Assembly: GCA_965247295.1 (NCBI GenBank)
Contig: CBDFGQ010000006.1
Location: 310,001 to 374,000, forward strand
Reading direction: 5' to 3'
DNA: 64,000 bases
Source of the DNA: CBDFGQ01 sp965247295
GTDB taxonomy: Bacteria; Chloroflexota; Dehalococcoidia; Lucifugimonadales; JAGWBF01
Shown: positions 1 to 9,185 of the stretch, in pieces
Position numbering within the stretch: the first letter of the stretch is position 1
Layout of the letters: every line of letters starts with the position of its first letter
Notes under the pieces: generated by a model
What the model saw: only the letters and a program-made list of their open reading frames with translations
What the model was told of the DNA's origin: nothing
Databases searched by the model: none
Translations under genes and position numbers: made by a program

Positions 1-2
1 AG

Positions 3-380
3 GACGTGAACCGCGCCAGGCAGGACAAAGAGACCCTCATAAACCAGGCCCAGGCCTACCAACGGGACCTCATCCCGAGGGCCCGCGGTGAAGCGGAGAA
101 GGTCATCCAGGCGGCCGAGGCTTTCAAGCGGGAGCGCATCGCCAAGGCCGAGGGTGAGGCGGGGCGATTCCTCTCCATCCTCCGGGAATATGAAAAATCC
201 CGAGACGTCACCCGCCAGCGGATCTTCCTGGAAGCCATGGAAGAGATACTGCCCGGGGTCACCAAGTTCGTGGTCTCGCCAGACACCGAGGGAGCCATCA
301 TCCTTAATGCAGGGGGACAGATAGTACCCGTACCTGGAGTATCTACCGCCGCTCCCCAAACATCCGCTGGAAGCCAGTAG
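3..380 (+). CDS. hflK: HflK, C-terminal part (runs in from the left edge)
   Basis: The reading frame is open from the first bases of the window, so the gene starts upstream. The visible part is the C-terminal half of an SPFH (stomatin/prohibitin/flotillin/HflK/C) protein: a long charged helix rich in Ala, Glu, Arg and Lys (RARGEAEKVIQAAEAF, IAKAEGEAGRF), then the conserved segment TRQRIFLEAMEEILPG and a short Gly/Pro/Ser tail. HflK normally pairs with HflC in a periplasm-facing membrane ring that holds and regulates the FtsH protease. hflC follows 48 bp downstream in the same orientation, which supports the identification and a shared transcript. The N-terminal membrane anchor and most of the band-7 domain lie outside the window. 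Confidence 0.88.
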   Translation, partial: DVNRARQDKETLINQAQAYQRDLIPRARGEAEKVIQAAEAFKRERIAKAEGEAGRFLSILREYEKSRDVTRQRIFLEAMEEILPGVTKFVVSPDTEGAIILNAGGQIVPVPGVSTAAPQTSAGSQ

Positions 381-428
381 GTTTCAGGTGACGGGCGGCA
401 GAAGACACGCCGAATTAAAAGGCCCATC

Positions 429-1757
429 ATGAAGACGCCAATAATCATCATACTGGTAGTAATCCTGCTGGGGATCTTCGGACCCCAGACACTGTACACT
501 CTGGACGAGACCCAGCTGGCGGTCGTCACCCGGTTCGGTGAGATCAAGGCGGTTAACACCAATCCAGGAATAAAGGTAAAAGCCCCTTTCATAGACACCG
601 TGGAGAGGTTCGACAAGCGGGTCCTCAGGATAGATACGCCACCGGCAAGGTTGAACGATGTCGAAAAGTTCAACCTGATCATCGATTCCTACACCCGCTA
701 TCAAATAACGGACGTGAAGAAGTTTCGAGAAAAGCTGAGGACCCAGTTAGCAGCCGAGGAGCGAATCGGGAGTGTAGTCACCTCGAACCTCAAAGAAGAA
801 GTAGCCAGAAGGAAAAGGGAAGAGATAATAGGCGCCAAAAAGGAAGTGAATGCGGAAGGAGTTAGCATTGTCGTCGGCACTGACACCCGGCAAGAGATAT
901 TGAATAAGGTGCTCGCCGCCGCCAACGAACAAGTGGGGCCGGATGGGGAAGATTTTGGGGTTGAGATAGTGGACGTGAGGATAAAGCGGGCGGAGTTCCC
1001 CGAGGATGCACAACAGAACATCTTCAACAGGATGCGGGCGGAACGCGACCGCATCGCCAAAGAGTTCCGTGCCGAGGGAGCGGAGGAGGAAGCCAAGATC
1101 AGGGCCTCCGTGGATAAGGACAAAGCCATCATCCTGGCCGAGGCCGGAAGAACGGCCAATCTCACGAGGGGCGAGGGCGAGGGCAAGGCCATCGAGATCT
1201 TCGCCCGGGCCCTGGAGCAGGACCCCGAGTTCTTCGCGTTTCAGAGAAGCCTGGAGGCCTACAAGAAGTTCCTTTCCACCAACACTACCGTGATCCTGTC
1301 CTCGGAAGCGGAGCTCTTCCAGTTCCTCCAGGACACCGCGCCGATAGCGGTGAAAAAACCGGTAGCCCTAGTGGGCCCCATTAATGACATGTCGGGCAAC
1401 CTATGGACCGTTGGAGACGTGGCGGTTCAGGTCGACGGGCTTACCGAAATCAACGTGGGAGGGACTCCCGACGTGGGCCTAAGGGTCTTCGTGGAGGGAG
1501 CTGTGCAGGATGACGGTGCTATCCTGGCCACCCAAATTACCGAAGGGCTCAGCGGGCTGATAGAGCAAATAGGCGTCGTGGGTACGGGCGATACTCCCGC
1601 CCAGCAGTGGAAGGTGAGGGGCGCAGAACAGCTCATTACCGTGGACCAGGATGCCAACATCCAGTTGGGCATCAACCAAGTGGGCCTTTCAGTGCTGGTA
1701 GGGTTCCATCGCCAGGAAGATGGCTCGTTGCGGGCCCTGGCGGCCAGGATCCAATAG
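429..1757 (+). CDS. hflC: HflC with C-terminal DUF5666-like repeats
   Basis: HflC is the partner of HflK in the FtsH-regulating membrane complex. Residues about 4-22 form the single membrane anchor (TPIIIILVVILLGIFG), residues 25-200 the SPFH domain (AVVTRFGEI, VKAPFIDTVERFDKRVL), and residues 200-300 the charged helix (RMRAERDRIAKEFRAEGAEE) ending in the conserved FFAFQRSLEAYKKFL. Usual HflC proteins end near residue 290-330; this one is 442 residues. The extra part contains two related beta-rich units, about 316-372 (GNLWTVGDVAVQVDGLTEI, VEGAVQDDGAILATQI) and 376-441, which resemble DUF5666 domains, a family normally found in secreted or surface proteins. The fusion is unusual and its role is unknown to me. 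It ends convergent with rtcB. Confidence 0.9.
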   Translation: MKTPIIIILVVILLGIFGPQTLYTLDETQLAVVTRFGEIKAVNTNPGIKVKAPFIDTVERFDKRVLRIDTPPARLNDVEKFNLIIDSYTRYQITDVKKFREKLRTQLAAEERIGSVVTSNLKEEVARRKREEIIGAKKEVNAEGVSIVVGTDTRQEILNKVLAAANEQVGPDGEDFGVEIVDVRIKRAEFPEDAQQNIFNRMRAERDRIAKEFRAEGAEEEAKIRASVDKDKAIILAEAGRTANLTRGEGEGKAIEIFARALEQDPEFFAFQRSLEAYKKFLSTNTTVILSSEAELFQFLQDTAPIAVKKPVALVGPINDMSGNLWTVGDVAVQVDGLTEINVGGTPDVGLRVFVEGAVQDDGAILATQITEGLSGLIEQIGVVGTGDTPAQQWKVRGAEQLITVDQDANIQLGINQVGLSVLVGFHRQEDGSLRALAARIQ

Positions 1758-1784
1758 GGGACCGCTCCGAAGCACGTCCCGCCC

Positions 1785-3251
1785 TTATCCCTTGATCACC
1801 CCCAGGGGTCTCACGCGGGCCACCACCTTGCAGAGCCCCGCCTTGTGGCACACATCCACCACCTCCGCGACGTCCTTGTAGGCCAGGGGAGCCTCCTCGG
1901 CCAGGGACGCCCAGCCCCCGTGGGACCTCACTATGATGCCCTGCTCCCTCAGCTCCGCCCGTATATCCCGTCCCTTCATCAGCCGCTTGGCCCCACCGCG
2001 GCTTTCAGCCCGACCCGCGCCATGGCAGGTGGAGCCGAAGCTCCCTTCCATGGCCATGTCGGAACCCACGGCAAGGAACGAGTAGCGACCCATGTCCCCG
2101 GGGACCAGCACCGGCTGGCCCACCTCCCTATATTTTATCGGTATCTCTGGGCTTCCAGCGGGGAAGGACCGGGTCGCACCTTTCCGATGAACGCACAGCT
2201 CCATGGCCGCGCCATTGACCGTATGCCGCTCTATCTTGGCGATGTTGTGGCACACGTCGTACACCTGTCTGATCCCGAGCTCCCGCCAGCTCTTGCCCAG
2301 CACCTGTTGGAAGGACTCCCGGGTCCAGTGCGTAATGCACTGGCGGTTGGCCCAGGCGAAGTTGGCGGCGCAGCGCATAGCCCCAAGGTAACTCCTGCCC
2401 TCCGGCGAGTTGACTGGGACCGAGGCGAGCTGCCGGTCGGGGAGCACGATTTCGTACTCCCTGGACGCCGCGTCGACCACCTTCAGATAGTCGGTACAGA
2501 TCTGATGGCCGAAGCCCCTGGAGCCACAGTGCATCATCACGGTCACCTGGCCCACCATATCTATCCCCAGGACATGGGCCACGGTTTCATCGTATATCTG
2601 GTCCACCACCTCCACTTCCAGGAAGTGATTCCCCGATCCGAGAGTGCCCAACTGGGGCATGCCTCGCTGCCTCGCCCTCTGGCTGACCGCGCCCGGATCG
2701 GCACCGGCAATGGCGCCACCCTCCTCCGTTGCCTCGGCGTCCTCGGGGTCGCCGAAGCCCTTTTCCACCGCCCACAAGGCTCCCCGGGTCATGACCTCAT
2801 CTAGGTCCCGGTCCGTTCTGACGGGTACCCTGCCCTTTGACCCCACCCCGGTGGGGACGTTGTGAAACAGGGTATCCACCAGTCTCTCCATATGGGGTGC
2901 CACGTCGGACTCAGTTAGGTCGGTGCGCAGCAACCTGACGCCACAGTTGATGTCAAATCCCACGCCCCCGGGGGATATCACGCCACGGTCAACCCTGGTG
3001 GCCGCTACGCCGCCCACGGGAAAACCGTACCCCCAATGAATGTCGGGCATGCCCAGGGAAGCGTGTACGATTCCAGGCAAGAAGGCCACGTTGGCTACCT
3101 GCTCAAGGGCCTGGTCACCCGCGATCTTCTCCATCATCTTGTCGTCGGCGTAAACCAGGCCCGGGACCAGCATCCCCTCCTTGTACTCCACAGGGATCTC
3201 CCAGCGATGGTCGTCAATCCTCTTAAGGACCTTCTCCCAGCGGGGTTCCAT
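1785..3251 (-). CDS. rtcB: RNA-splicing ligase RtcB
   Basis: RtcB joins RNA ends carrying 2',3'-cyclic phosphate (or 3'-phosphate) to 5'-OH ends using GTP and Mn2+, in RNA repair or tRNA splicing. Family motifs are all present: GVGFDINCGVRL with the metal-binding Cys at about residue 103, GSGNHFLEVE, MMHCGSRGFGHQ, CHNIAK, and CHGAGR with the guanylylated His at about residue 410. The ATG at 3251 is chosen because AAGGAGG lies 8 nt upstream; an in-frame GTG at 3296 would add 15 residues without a comparable site. The length of 488 is normal. Archease, its activating cofactor protein, is immediately upstream on the same strand, so the two are very likely one operon. Confidence 0.95.
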   Translation of the reverse strand: MEPRWEKVLKRIDDHRWEIPVEYKEGMLVPGLVYADDKMMEKIAGDQALEQVANVAFLPGIVHASLGMPDIHWGYGFPVGGVAATRVDRGVISPGGVGFDINCGVRLLRTDLTESDVAPHMERLVDTLFHNVPTGVGSKGRVPVRTDRDLDEVMTRGALWAVEKGFGDPEDAEATEEGGAIAGADPGAVSQRARQRGMPQLGTLGSGNHFLEVEVVDQIYDETVAHVLGIDMVGQVTVMMHCGSRGFGHQICTDYLKVVDAASREYEIVLPDRQLASVPVNSPEGRSYLGAMRCAANFAWANRQCITHWTRESFQQVLGKSWRELGIRQVYDVCHNIAKIERHTVNGAAMELCVHRKGATRSFPAGSPEIPIKYREVGQPVLVPGDMGRYSFLAVGSDMAMEGSFGSTCHGAGRAESRGGAKRLMKGRDIRAELREQGIIVRSHGGWASLAEEAPLAYKDVAEVVDVCHKAGLCKVVARVRPLGVIKG

Positions 3252-3320
3252 CAGCCCGGCCTCCTTCTCGCCTGTAGTATCAAGCCCAGGGGTCACTATG
3301 ACCCATACAACCGAACAGCC

Positions 3321-3743
3321 CTATATGTCCAGAATCACCTTGGCCCAACATTCCGACCTTGCGGTCTCCGGCGTCACCTCAAGCATATGGTAGGTGGCGG
3401 CCTTGGGCGCGATGCTGAAACGGTGCCGCTCCACATCCAGTACCTCACCGTAGCAGGTGGCCTTCAGGAATGTGGAGCCCATCTCGTGGATGCGAAAATC
3501 TCGGGACACCATCCCTTCCAGCTCGAACAGGTAGATAAGCTCGTTAAGCCATTCCACCAGCAGACCTTCCAGGTCGGGCCCTTCAACCTCTACTCGCCAC
3601 TCTTGCCGTCCTTCGACAGTCTCCAGGTCCACCATGAAGGAGAACATCCCCGTGGCGGCCTGTTCGAATGCCTGGGCAGCGTTAGCGCCGCGTCCCAGAA
3701 TGCCTATCTCGCCCGTGTGATCAAGGATCTGGTATGAAGCCAA
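3321..3743 (-). CDS. Archease (RtcB activator)
   Basis: Archease stimulates RtcB guanylylation and multiple turnover. The 140-residue protein has the family hallmarks: N-terminal YQILDHTGEIGI (the DHTAD-type metal-binding segment), EWLNELIYLFE in the middle, and a C-terminal segment KAATYHMLEV containing the conserved His. The start is a TTG preceded by GGAGGT seven nt upstream. It lies directly upstream of rtcB on the same strand with about 70 bp to the chosen rtcB start, so co-transcription is expected. A TATACT on the minus strand at 3772-3777 is a possible -10 element. Confidence 0.93.
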   Translation of the reverse strand: MASYQILDHTGEIGILGRGANAAQAFEQAATGMFSFMVDLETVEGRQEWRVEVEGPDLEGLLVEWLNELIYLFELEGMVSRDFRIHEMGSTFLKATCYGEVLDVERHRFSIAPKAATYHMLEVTPETARSECWAKVILDI

Positions 3744-3820
3744 ACGGGGACCTCCAAGGCTCCTGGCTTTTAGTATAGCAGAGCCCTCCGGTCGCCAAGA
3801 GGGCGCTACATTGCCTTGGC

Positions 3821-3850
3821 TTGGACTTCTGAAGGGAAGGACTGTAGAAT
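3821..3850 (+). promoter_or_regulatory. Putative promoter of the penicillin acylase gene
   Basis: TTGGAC at 3821-3826 and TAGAAT at 3845-3850 are separated by 18 nt and sit about 30 bp before the ATG at 3879. TAGAAT recurs as a likely -10 at nrdR and nrdJ in this window, which adds weight. No transcription data support it. Confidence 0.5.
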
Positions 3851-3878
3851 GCAGTTGCCATAAGTCTGCGAGGAAATC

Positions 3879-6227
3879 ATGACACAGGTAGATATCGGCG
3901 TCGCGGAGCTAAAAGCGGCACTGCCCAAGACATCGGGACCTGTCGACCTGAAGGGACTTGGGGGGGCCGCCGAGATTTACCGAGACAGCTACGGTATCCC
4001 TCACGCGCGAGCCCAGTCGACGTGGGACGCTTTCTTCGCTCAGGGGTTTGCCACCGCCCAGGACCGCCTCTGGCACATGGACTACGACCGCCTGAGAGCC
4101 TACGGCCGCTGGGCCAAGTTCGCCGGCCCGCAGGGCGTAGAACAGGACCGGATGATGCGGCGCTTTCGGCTGGAGGCCAGCGCCCGGGCCGATTGCCTGG
4201 CCGTCAACGACCAGACCCGGGAGATGCTCGACGCCTACTCGGCCGGAGTCAACGCATTCATAGGGTCAACCCCGGAACTTCCCGTCGAGTATAGGATAGT
4301 AGGGGGCGCCCCGGATCCGTGGCAGGCGTGGGACTGCCTGGCCGTCTTCAAGGTTCGGCACATCCTCATGGGCGTATTTGAGGCAAAGCTGTGGCGTGCC
4401 CGCCTGATCAAACATCTGGGGCTGGAGCGGGCGGCCAGGCTATATCCAGGCTATGAGCCGGGTCAGCTTTTGATCGTTCCCTCTGGCGCTACATACGATG
4501 GTCCGGTGGAGGATGGCCTGGAAGAGCTGGGCAGGTCGGTCGAGGCCCTCAACCACCTTGGCGAGATAGAGGCGGGCAGTAACAGCTGGGCCGTGTCAGG
4601 AAGCCTCACCGCCTCGGGGAAGCCCCTGGTTGCGGGCGACCCCCACCGCGCGCTGGAGGTCCCCAACGTCTACTACCAGAACCAGCTGGCCTGTCCCGAA
4701 TTCGACGTGGTCGGCCTCTCCTTCCCAGGCGTTCCCGGCTTTCCCCACTTCGGGCACAACTCCCACGTGGCCTGGTGCGTCACGCACGCCAACGCCGATT
4801 ACCAGGACCTCTTCATAGAGCGTTTCCAAGAGGGTGACCCAACCCTCTATGAGTCCAAGGGCAAGGTACTGAGCGCGGAAGTGTACCATGAGACCATCAC
4901 AGTAAGAGGGGAAGACCCCGTGGAGATGGACGTCACCGTCACCCACCACGGCCCCATCATCGCCGGAGACCCGGCCAAGGGTTACGGGATCGCCCTTCGG
5001 TACACGGCCACGGCCGGGCCAAACAGCTGGGCGGACTCGCTGCTAACTATGCTGCGGTCCACGTCGGCAGGGGAGCTTGAGGAGTCCATGCGGGACTGGA
5101 TGGACCCCGCGAACAACTTTGTCTTCGCCGACGTCCACGGGGATATCCGGTACCTGACCCGGGGCCAGATACCGGTCCGCTCCCGGGCCAACGCCTGGGT
5201 CCCCGTCCCCGGCTGGACGGGAGAGCACGAGTGGCAGGGCGTCGTGCCCTTCGAGGAGATGCCCAGGTCGCGAAACCCAGGTGCGGGTTACATCGTCACG
5301 GCCAACAATCGGATAATCGACCAGGACTACCCCCATTACATAGCCCTGGAGTACAACCTGGGGAACCGTGCCCGAAGGATCACCGACCGCCTTCTGGCCT
5401 TTACTAGCGAGGACAACGCGACTCCAGAGGACATGGGCTCAATTCACGCCGACCGGACTTCCATCCCTGCCAAATCATATGTAGGGCTCTTGCCCAAGGT
5501 GCATCCCCTGGATGACCTGTCGGCGAGGGCCAAGGACCGGCTGCTGGCCTGGGACGGAAGTATGGAGCCAGACTGGGTCGCCCCGACCATATACAGCGCG
5601 TTCAGGGACAGTCTGGTGAGGGAAGTTATGGCTCACGCCCTAGGTCCCCTGGCAGGGGAGGCCATGGAGGGAGTGGGACGGGGAGCACCACAACACCTGG
5701 CCCTACTTCGCGGCCGCTTTCCCACCATGGTCCAAGAGGACGACCGGTCGCTGCTGTCCGAGGGGGCGGACTGGTACTCCACCATGGCCAGGGCCCTGGG
5801 TAACGCCGTCGACCGGCTGAGGCGTGAGCTTGGACAGGACATGGATTCCTGGCGCTGGGGTCGGGTCCACCGAACGCAGCCCAGGCACACCCTCTCCCCC
5901 TCCTTTCCCCGCCTGGCGGAAATCCTGGACCCCCCTTCGTATCCCATGGGAGGCGATGGTGACACCCCCCATGCGGCGTCCTACTCCATGGCCCAGCCGT
6001 GCCTCGTAACGAGCGCGTCAGTGGCCCGCTACGTCTTCGACCTCTCCGACCGAAGCAACTCGGCCTGGGTCGTTCCCCTTGGGGCCTCGGGCCACCCCGG
6101 AAGTCCCCACTACGCGGACCAGGCGCCCATCTGGAGCGAGGTACGGCTAATACCCATACTCTGCGACTGGGATCTCATCGCTGCCAGCGCTGAGTCTCAC
6201 CAAGCCCTTGAGCCGGCCCGAGGCTAA
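3879..6227 (+). CDS. Penicillin acylase family (S45, Ntn-hydrolase)
   Basis: This is an N-terminal-nucleophile amidohydrolase of the S45 family, which hydrolyses amides such as beta-lactam side chains or acyl-homoserine lactones. The protein is made as one chain and cut to expose a Ser. Here the cut site is AG|SNSWAVSG with Ser at residue 234, followed by the family segments AGDPHRALEVPNVYYQ, PGFPHFGHN and TANNRI, whose first Asn at residue 476 matches the catalytic Asn of the beta chain. The length of 782 is typical. No signal peptide or lipobox is visible at the N-terminus (MTQVDIGVAELKAAL), whereas most family members are exported, so this one is probably cytoplasmic. The natural substrate cannot be read from the sequence. 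Confidence 0.93.
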   Translation: MTQVDIGVAELKAALPKTSGPVDLKGLGGAAEIYRDSYGIPHARAQSTWDAFFAQGFATAQDRLWHMDYDRLRAYGRWAKFAGPQGVEQDRMMRRFRLEASARADCLAVNDQTREMLDAYSAGVNAFIGSTPELPVEYRIVGGAPDPWQAWDCLAVFKVRHILMGVFEAKLWRARLIKHLGLERAARLYPGYEPGQLLIVPSGATYDGPVEDGLEELGRSVEALNHLGEIEAGSNSWAVSGSLTASGKPLVAGDPHRALEVPNVYYQNQLACPEFDVVGLSFPGVPGFPHFGHNSHVAWCVTHANADYQDLFIERFQEGDPTLYESKGKVLSAEVYHETITVRGEDPVEMDVTVTHHGPIIAGDPAKGYGIALRYTATAGPNSWADSLLTMLRSTSAGELEESMRDWMDPANNFVFADVHGDIRYLTRGQIPVRSRANAWVPVPGWTGEHEWQGVVPFEEMPRSRNPGAGYIVTANNRIIDQDYPHYIALEYNLGNRARRITDRLLAFTSEDNATPEDMGSIHADRTSIPAKSYVGLLPKVHPLDDLSARAKDRLLAWDGSMEPDWVAPTIYSAFRDSLVREVMAHALGPLAGEAMEGVGRGAPQHLALLRGRFPTMVQEDDRSLLSEGADWYSTMARALGNAVDRLRRELGQDMDSWRWGRVHRTQPRHTLSPSFPRLAEILDPPSYPMGGDGDTPHAASYSMAQPCLVTSASVARYVFDLSDRSNSAWVVPLGASGHPGSPHYADQAPIWSEVRLIPILCDWDLIAASAESHQALEPARG

Positions 6228-6382
6228 CTGCTAGGCCGCCATGAGAACATCCTGCCCCGGAATGGTCTGTCACCGGGCCCTCGATGAACCTTCTACCGAC
6301 CAACTGACATCTAATCGACTGAGGACTAACTCCCGGCCGGTGGTCTTACGTGCGACAAGTTGACGGTGCCGCGGGGGCCAAG

Positions 6383-7743
6383 ATGCGGCTATGGAGGGGA
6401 TCGCCCCTTATAGCTTTGGTGCTGGTGGTGACGCTTGCCTGCTCCGCGGCGGCGACGCCAACGGGTCCCTCCCCCAGCCCTACTGGGGCGCCCATCATGG
6501 GTCCGACGCCAGAGGCCACCGCCACCGTTGTGACTGTGGCGGTGGAGGACACGCCATCTTCTGGGCCTATTGCCGCGCCGATCTCTACGCCCTCACCACG
6601 ACCGACCCTGGTGCCGATACGGGCTCCGACATTCCCCTTGTATCCGCCGGGGGTGTGAATGCCATCAGCGAGGAACAGGCGAATAGGGAGATTAAACAGT
6701 CAGCGCTCTCGGACTTTTTCTGGGAGACCGACTTCCGGTTTCGGACCGTCCCTTATGCAGAGATCCTGAGCGGCGGACCCGGTAAGGACGGCATCCGAGC
6801 CATAGCCAAACCAGCTTTTCGGTCCGTCCAGGCGCCCGACCAGTTGCTGGTGGACAGGGAGCCGGTCCAGGTAGTGAATATCAACGGGGACGCCCGGGCC
6901 TACCCCGTTCGGATCATGATGCACCACGAGTTAGTCAACGATACCGTGGGGGGAGACCCGGTGGTCATCACCTTTTGACCCCTCTGCAACACCGCCTTCG
7001 TGTACAGGCGGACGGTGGACGGGCAGGTCCTGGAGTTCGGGGTGTCGGGCCTCCTGCGATTCAGCAACCTGATCATGTTCGACCGCCAGACCGAGTCATG
7101 GTGGCAGGAGTTCGGAGGAGAGGCGATAGCGGGCGAAATGGCCGGGAAGGTACTCGAACTGCTTCCCCTGAGCATGGTCTCCTGGAAGGAGTTCAAGGAG
7201 GCGTTCCCAGAGGGGAAGGTCCTGTCGGGAAGCGTCGAAGGTAGAAATACCTACTACCCATACAATCCTTACTCGGGGTACGATACCTCCGTCCCCTTCC
7301 TGTACGATGGGCCAAGGGATGACCGGCTGCCGACCATGGCACGTGTGGTGGGCATCATCATGAACGACGAGGCCCTGGCGGTGCCCTTTTCGGTGCTGGA
7401 GCGGGAGCATGTGGTGCATTCCAGCCTGGCCGACGGGGACCTGGTGGTGTTTTTCAAGAAAGGAACTGCCTCGGCTCTTGACACCTCGGACATCACCCGA
7501 GGCAGAGACGTCGGGTCCACCGGTGTGTTCGATCCCAACCTGGAGGGCCGAAGGCTGACATTCGGGCTGGTTGGGGATGATATCGTGGACGAGGAAACGG
7601 GCAGCGCCTGGAACCTGCTGGGGCAAGCAACGTCGGGGCCCCTCAAGGGGAAGAGCCTCAGCCCAATACTGCACCGAGGAGCCCCGTTCTGGTTTTCCTG
7701 GGCCGCCTTCAGGCCCGACACCATGATTTACGAGGGCGAGTAG
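6383..7743 (+). CDS. DUF3179 lipoprotein; in-frame TGA (likely Sec) and one frameshift
   Basis: The N-terminus (MRLWRGSPLIALVLVVTLACS) is a lipoprotein signal with lipobox LACS, followed by a Pro/Thr/Ser linker. A one-base shift at the G5 run near 6649-6653 moves into the frame of a DUF3179 domain (NAISEEQANREI, VVNINGDARAYP, HHELVNDTVGGDPVVITF). That frame reaches TGA at 6976-6978 and continues without break to 7743 (PLCNTAFVYRR, FGVSGLLRFSNLIMFDRQT). DUF3179 proteins carry TFCPLCN; here the first Cys of CPLC is TGA, giving a U-x-x-C redox-like motif. A hairpin follows at SECIS spacing. Function of the family is unknown to me. Adding one G to the run gives a single continuous protein of about 453 residues. 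Alternatives are a pseudogene with two lesions, or Sec plus an assembly error in the homopolymer. Confidence 0.68.
6992..7011 (+). promoter_or_regulatory. SECIS-like hairpin after the DUF3179 TGA
   Basis: CCGCCT at 6992-6997 pairs perfectly with AGGCGG at 7006-7011 around the 8-nt loop TCGTGTAC. The stem starts 13 nt after the TGA at 6976-6978 and the loop 19 nt after it, within the range of bacterial SECIS elements. The loop G is third rather than first or second, so this is the weakest of the four hairpins in the window. Confidence 0.5.
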
Positions 7744-7828
7744 CCAATCAGGAGAATCACGTACACCCCTCAGCTAGCGCGAGCTTTCAGGATACGGGTT
7801 CACGGGGATGCCGGCCAAGTACACCCTT

Positions 7829-9073
7829 CTACAACTCTCCAAGGGTATGGCGTAGCAAGTCGAGGGCGTTGAGGCTCACGCGGGTGCGATCGGGAAGGCC
7901 CCGACCGGCATAGTTGTAGGCCCGGTTGGCGTGGATATCCGTGCCGGCCACCGAAAGATAGGTCTTACCCTCCCCCAGGTTCTCCGTAGGCTTCCCCTCC
8001 TGGGCCACGCCGTGTACCGCCAGGCCCAGGTCGGTCCCGCTGTGAGCGCGCACGGCCCGCGCAAGCTGGTCCGTGAGGCCAGCGTGGTCGCACAGGAGGG
8101 CGTCAATTCGGTCCGGGCCGATGCCGAAGGAACCGAGCATCCGGCGGATGGATGCCACTCCGTTCCCGGTGATGCCCTCGACGAACAGCTCCTGGCTGGC
8201 CCGCTGAAGGCGCTCGGCCGTCATGCCGGCCGTGAGGTCTTCGTAGACAGCCACGGTCAGTCCCCTTTGGGCAAGGTGCTCACCCACGACCTCCTCCATG
8301 GTCTGGCCGTCGGCCGCGAAGACGTGCTTGCCAAGGAGCCTCCGCACCTCCTCGTCCAGCGGGGAGATGAGGTCCCTCGCCTCCTGGGGGCTGGCTGCCT
8401 TGGCGGTGATGCGGACGTCCACCTGGCCGGGATGGGCCAGCACTCCCACGGTGGGGTTGCGAGAGCCGACCATCAGATGGCCTATCAAGTCGTCCACGCT
8501 GCTCTCTCCCAGGTCGGCCACCTTGAGAACGCGGTAGATGATAACCTCCGACAGGCCGAACCTCTTTCTGAGGTACGGGACAACCTCGTGCTCGAAGAGC
8601 CACTTCATCTCGAAGGGGACACCAGGCAGGCTGATGACGGCGGCCCGGTGGTCTTCCACGATGAAAGCCGGGGCCGTGCCATTGGGGTTCTCCACGGGGA
8701 TGGCGCCCGCCGGGATGAAGGCCTGTTTCTCGTTGTTTTGGGTGAGGATCAGGCCCCTGCTCTGAAAGCGCTCCCTGATCTGCTGGAGAAGCCGCTGGTC
8801 AAGCACCAGCTCGCGGCCCGTCACCTGGGCCACTATCTCGCGGGTGAGGTCGTCCTCGGTGGGGCCTATGCCGCCGGTGGTGATGACCAGGTCAGACCTG
8901 TCCAGGGCCTGGCTGAGGGTCTCGCCCATGCGCGCGGGGTTGTCCCCCACCGTGGTCTTGTAAAACAGGTCAACGCCCAACTCGGCCAGCTGCTGCGCCA
9001 TCCATGCCGCGTTGGTGTCGACGATCTGCCCCAGCAGCAGCTCGGAACCTATGGAGACGATCTCTGCGTTCAT
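7829..9073 (-). CDS. cinA: CinA-like protein (MoCF domain plus degenerate PncC domain)
   Basis: Residues 1-170 are the molybdopterin-binding-like CinA N-domain (MNAEIVSIGSELLLGQIVDTN, TTGGIGPTEDDLTREI, LPGVPFEMKWLFE), linked by a KH-like middle region to a C-terminal CinA/PncC domain from about residue 255. In active PncC domains, which deamidate nicotinamide mononucleotide, this domain opens with an ESCTGG motif whose Ser is catalytic. Here the same place reads YEDLTAGMTAERL, so the catalytic Ser motif is lost and deamidase activity is doubtful. The N-domain, linked in this family to ADP-ribose pyrophosphatase-type activity, looks intact. Length of 414 is normal. It stands alone, 267 bp downstream of the dehydrogenase gene. 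Confidence 0.9.
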   Translation of the reverse strand: MNAEIVSIGSELLLGQIVDTNAAWMAQQLAELGVDLFYKTTVGDNPARMGETLSQALDRSDLVITTGGIGPTEDDLTREIVAQVTGRELVLDQRLLQQIRERFQSRGLILTQNNEKQAFIPAGAIPVENPNGTAPAFIVEDHRAAVISLPGVPFEMKWLFEHEVVPYLRKRFGLSEVIIYRVLKVADLGESSVDDLIGHLMVGSRNPTVGVLAHPGQVDVRITAKAASPQEARDLISPLDEEVRRLLGKHVFAADGQTMEEVVGEHLAQRGLTVAVYEDLTAGMTAERLQRASQELFVEGITGNGVASIRRMLGSFGIGPDRIDALLCDHAGLTDQLARAVRAHSGTDLGLAVHGVAQEGKPTENLGEGKTYLSVAGTDIHANRAYNYAGRGLPDRTRVSLNALDLLRHTLGEL

Positions 9074-9185
9074 GCTTTACGCTAACCCCTTTAAGACCGG
9101 CCTGACGCCCGCCGCCACCCTTTCCTGCGGACATTCCCCCTCCGCCTAGAAAGGTGCTGAAAAACCTCCCCGACCATCCCCTTGA

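Noticed and set aside
1845..2804. Long plus-strand ORF opposite rtcB
   Set aside because: Antisense shadow of a highly conserved gene in GC-rich DNA, with no ribosome site or family match. The same applies to 7931-9085 opposite cinA.
6656..6658. TGA at the end of the lipoprotein-signal frame as a Sec codon
   Set aside because: The conserved DUF3179 sequence continues in a different frame, so a one-base shift in the G run explains it better.
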